Below, piece after piece: positions 61,778 to 64,000 of a stretch of DNA of 64,000 bases (positions are counted from its first letter, which is position 1; each line of letters opens with the position of its first letter). This DNA comes from an uncultured Chlorobiaceae bacterium. Its GTDB lineage: Bacteria; Bacteroidota; Chlorobiia; Chlorobiales; Chlorobiaceae. A model generated the notes under the pieces. The model saw only the letters and a list, made by a program, of their open reading frames with translations. It was not told where the DNA came from and searched no databases. The position numbers and the translations under genes are program-made. The stretch is taken from contig CAJEXL010000004.1 in assembly GCA_903994365.1 (NCBI GenBank), positions 59,899 through 123,898 of the forward strand, in the 5' to 3' direction.

Positions 61778-63139
61778 TTAGTTGCCAAATCTGCTGAGAA
61801 GCTTTTCTGCAACCAGCTTTCCGCTCAGCGCCGCCCCCTCCATTGAAGCCAGATAGTGCTGATCGGTGTAGTCACCGGCAAGGAAAAAGTTTTTCACAGG
61901 GCTAATCTGGTCAGGGCGGAATTTGTCGACATCGGGTACTGCCTTATAGACAGACTGAGGAATTTTGACAATGGTTGATTTCAGAAGCTTGGCATCGCAA
62001 GATTTCGGGAAACGATTATGAATCTCTTTGATGACGATATCGGTAATAATGTCATTGGGCATATCCAGCAACTGATGCGCAGGAGCAAGCACCAGGCTCA
62101 TGACACTGCCCCCGTTTGCTGTGCCCATCCCATTCTGGAAGGCATCGGGGCAGGTGATTGAGACATCGGCAAAGGTTGCAAAAAGAGTGCCCTGTGAAAA
62201 CATGAGATTATCAATGTCGGTTATTTTGCGGTCAAACCAGAGTTGGCAGTTGATGACAGGGCTGCCGACAAATTCATGCAGATTTCGGAAATATTTGTGT
62301 GCAAGCCATTGTGGAGGCAGAATTTTTTTGAGGTTGTGAACAGGCAGTGCCGAGATATAGGCATCGGCCACAATTTTATGACCATCCCGAAGTACCGCTT
62401 CCTTGATGGTATCATCACTGTTCAGCTCAAACCTGCTCAGTTTTGCATCAACAAAAATGCGCCCCCCCTTGCTCTGGATATATTGACGAATTGGCTCAAT
62501 CATTGAGTCGCCAGGGTTTTTGCGGAAAAAGGCAAACCTGGTTGCCGTGTAATTTGTGCCAAAGTAGTTAAAAATAGTAATCATCGGGCGGGCGCTGATG
62601 ACGTTGGGCTCAATGAAATTCATGGCGAGTGCGATGGCGCGCCAGAGTTTCTGCAATGAATGCTCAGAAGCTCCTTTTCGCCGATGCCACTCTGAATAGG
62701 TCATGCCATCCTGGCTGCGAAAATAAGCTTCATTGCCGGTAATGGCGGGATAGAGCCCCTTTATCAGCGAAAGTTTATCCCAGAGAGTGAGGAAGTCTGT
62801 CTTCAGACAGCCCATAACCTCTCCCCATGGACTTGGCAGGTTGGCTTTTCTGAACACGGTCTGTTTGCCGTTCTCTTCAGCATAGATAAGTGAGTGCTCT
62901 TTCCACTGATAGTTATCTTGTGCGCCGACTCGTTTCAGATAGCTCTGAAGCTGTTCATAGCCACCAAAAACGATATGCAGCCCAGACTCTATGGAGTCAC
63001 CATCGCTGTCTTTCCACACCGAAACTTTGCCGCCAAGTACCTTGCGTTTTTCATAGATCTCTACGGTGTGGCCTTTATCGACAAGCTCCACTGCTGCTGC
63101 AAGGCCGGCCAATCCAGCGCCGAAAATTGCTATTTTCAT
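61778..63139 (-). CDS. crtP: Plant/cyanobacterial-type phytoene desaturase
   Basis: FAD-dependent desaturase of 453 residues converting phytoene to zeta-carotene in carotenoid synthesis, at the membrane. The dinucleotide-binding motif is IAIFGAGLAGLAAAVELVDK, and DGDSIESGLHIVFGGYEQLQ, WKEHSLIYA, ALAMNFIEPNVISARPM, VINCQLWFDRKI and FFLAGDYTDQHYLASMEGAA fit the CrtP/PDS branch better than the related zeta-carotene desaturase CrtQ. Green sulfur bacteria use this plant-type route rather than bacterial CrtI. It is a single gene. Confidence 0.85.
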   Translation of the reverse strand: MKIAIFGAGLAGLAAAVELVDKGHTVEIYEKRKVLGGKVSVWKDSDGDSIESGLHIVFGGYEQLQSYLKRVGAQDNYQWKEHSLIYAEENGKQTVFRKANLPSPWGEVMGCLKTDFLTLWDKLSLIKGLYPAITGNEAYFRSQDGMTYSEWHRRKGASEHSLQKLWRAIALAMNFIEPNVISARPMITIFNYFGTNYTATRFAFFRKNPGDSMIEPIRQYIQSKGGRIFVDAKLSRFELNSDDTIKEAVLRDGHKIVADAYISALPVHNLKKILPPQWLAHKYFRNLHEFVGSPVINCQLWFDRKITDIDNLMFSQGTLFATFADVSITCPDAFQNGMGTANGGSVMSLVLAPAHQLLDMPNDIITDIVIKEIHNRFPKSCDAKLLKSTIVKIPQSVYKAVPDVDKFRPDQISPVKNFFLAGDYTDQHYLASMEGAALSGKLVAEKLLSRFGN

Positions 63140-63609
63140 GGGATTTATAAGGTTCGGTCGCTTTAATTATATTATATATAGATAGTTATGTTGCTTTGTT
63201 GCAATAAAATCTGTGCCGGTGAAAGCGTCGTTTATCACGATTGTTTTGCCTCTATAGTCAAAGCAGGACGGAAGATATTGAAATTTTTCCTATTTGGAAG
63301 GGTATGTGCCAAAGAAGAGCTGTGAAGGGTTCTCTCTGCGGAAGAATTGGTCGATGGATAAAATGAATTTGATTGATTACTGTATCGCTGAATTTTTTTT
63401 AATAATTTTGCGTACTACGATATAATGGGGTCTGGATATTCATGACCGGATGAAATAAATTACTTTCAGTACATCACCTTAAGTGTTGTTGTCCTAAATT
63501 AGTTAAGGTTTTAGCCAAAATAGTTGCTGATATTAAAGAATAGGTTGGTTTTTTCTTACTTTTATGTAATTTCTGCTACTATTGAAATGAAATTGAAATA
63601 AAAAAGAAT
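63140..63609. other. AT-rich intergenic region between divergent crtP and Lrp-type gene
   Basis: About 470 bp with no frame that looks coding. It must hold the promoters of both divergent genes. The AT-rich stretch TTATATTATATATAGATAG near 63165-63183 and the repeated TTTTAG/TTAGTT motifs near 63500-63525 are the only visible features. No terminator or RNA gene was recognised. Confidence 0.4.
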
Positions 63610-64000
63610 ATGTCTGGCCATCTTGATCTGATCGACCTTAAAATTATCGAATCTCTTGGAGAAAACGGCAGGGTTCGATTAAGCGAGCTTGCCGAAGTGG
63701 TAGGTCTTTCAATACCATCGGTCAGTGAGCGGCTTGATAAACTGCAGAAGGGTGGTATCATCAAAGGCTTCACCATGGAGGTTGATGAACGGCAGCTTGG
63801 TTTTGATATCCATGCTTTTGTAAGGGTGCGGATTGATTCGTCAAGGCACTATAAGTCGTTTATGGAGCATGTGATGAAAGAGGAAGAGATTATGGAGTGT
63901 TTTTCTGTTACCGGTGAGGGCTCGCATATTCTGAAGGTGATGACCCACAATACCGCTTCACTTGAACAATTTCTTTCAAGAATACAGAGTTGGCCCGGTG
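63610..64000 (+). CDS. Lrp/AsnC-family transcriptional regulator (partial, cut by window end)
   Basis: First 130 residues of a regulator starting MSGHLDLIDLKIIESLGENG. The N-terminal helix-turn-helix is RLSELAEVVGLSIPSVSERL followed by DKLQKGGIIKGF. The start of the RAM ligand-binding domain follows (AFVRVRIDSSRHYKSFMEHV; ECFSVTGEGSHILKVM). The gene runs off the window before its stop, though nearly all of a usual 150-residue protein is present. Effector and targets are unknown; it diverges from crtP. Confidence 0.92.
   Translation, partial: MSGHLDLIDLKIIESLGENGRVRLSELAEVVGLSIPSVSERLDKLQKGGIIKGFTMEVDERQLGFDIHAFVRVRIDSSRHYKSFMEHVMKEEEIMECFSVTGEGSHILKVMTHNTASLEQFLSRIQSWPG

Noticed and set aside
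1..64000. tRNA, rRNA or tmRNA genes
   Set aside because: No cloverleaf-type or rRNA-like sequence was recognised in the intergenic regions; a covariance search could change this.

Overview
This window reads as chromosome of a green sulfur bacterium (Chlorobiaceae, Chlorobium/Pelodictyon type). The evidence is gene content: a complete oxidative-type dsr cluster in the order dsrN-C-A-B-L-U-E-F-H-T-M-K-J-O-P-V-W, a sulfide:quinone oxidoreductase, a plant-type phytoene desaturase, a B12-dependent ribonucleotide reductase, a bacillithiol-type deacetylase and two polysulfide-reductase-like molybdoenzymes. No rRNA, tRNA, CRISPR array, insertion sequence or phage module was recognised. The species cannot be named from the sequence alone.

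Layout. 0-5.1 kb: type I secretion adaptor and TolC-like channel, then ribonuclease R. 5.2-13.8 kb: a sulfur/redox island. On the minus strand an ACR3-like transporter leads into a PsrABC-like molybdoenzyme operon, followed by a small conserved protein, a secreted DsrE-like protein and a NifX-like protein. Divergent from it on the plus strand are OsmC, a DUF134 regulator candidate and a methyltransferase. Three near-identical 19-bp sites sit upstream of these transcription units. 13.9-19.7 kb: a FISUMP lipoprotein, sqr with an unlisted 50-residue ORF behind it, pfkA, a class II photolyase and a glutamine amidotransferase. 19.7-25.9 kb: gene remnants, then a TetR-controlled DevBCA-type exporter and two small proteins, then about 960 bp with little coding. 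25.9-35.1 kb: housekeeping genes (C-terminal processing protease, PhnA-like protein, radical SAM protein, nrdJ, FtsE-like ATPase, pdxA, DUF4293). 35.2-35.5 kb: a decayed FadL-type porin.

35.8-57.8 kb is the main sulfur-oxidation locus, all on the plus strand. A cytoplasmic SoeA-like molybdoenzyme is encoded with a fused SoeB-SoeC partner. A TauE/SafE exporter and its small membrane partner follow, then a sulfur-carrier block (DsrE2, rhodanese, TusA), then the dsr cluster. The genes describe one route. Sulfane sulfur is passed by rhodanese/TusA/DsrE2 and DsrEFH to DsrC. DsrAB with DsrL oxidises it to sulfite, and DsrMKJOP links DsrC to the quinone pool and periplasm. Soe oxidises sulfite to sulfate or TauE exports the product. 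DsrV, DsrW and DsrN supply sirohaem amide.

57.8-64 kb: a 22-bp inverted repeat and three 62-bp tandem repeats, a bshB1-like deacetylase, dut, an unrecognised protein made of 27-residue repeats, two overlapping glycosyltransferase-type genes, crtP, and the start of an Lrp/AsnC regulator cut by the window edge.

The most interesting material is the island with the shared operator (5-14 kb), whose transporter has no cysteine and so is unlikely to be an ordinary arsenite pump, together with the small or unexplained proteins DsrU, the 50-residue ORF behind sqr and the 27-residue-repeat protein.
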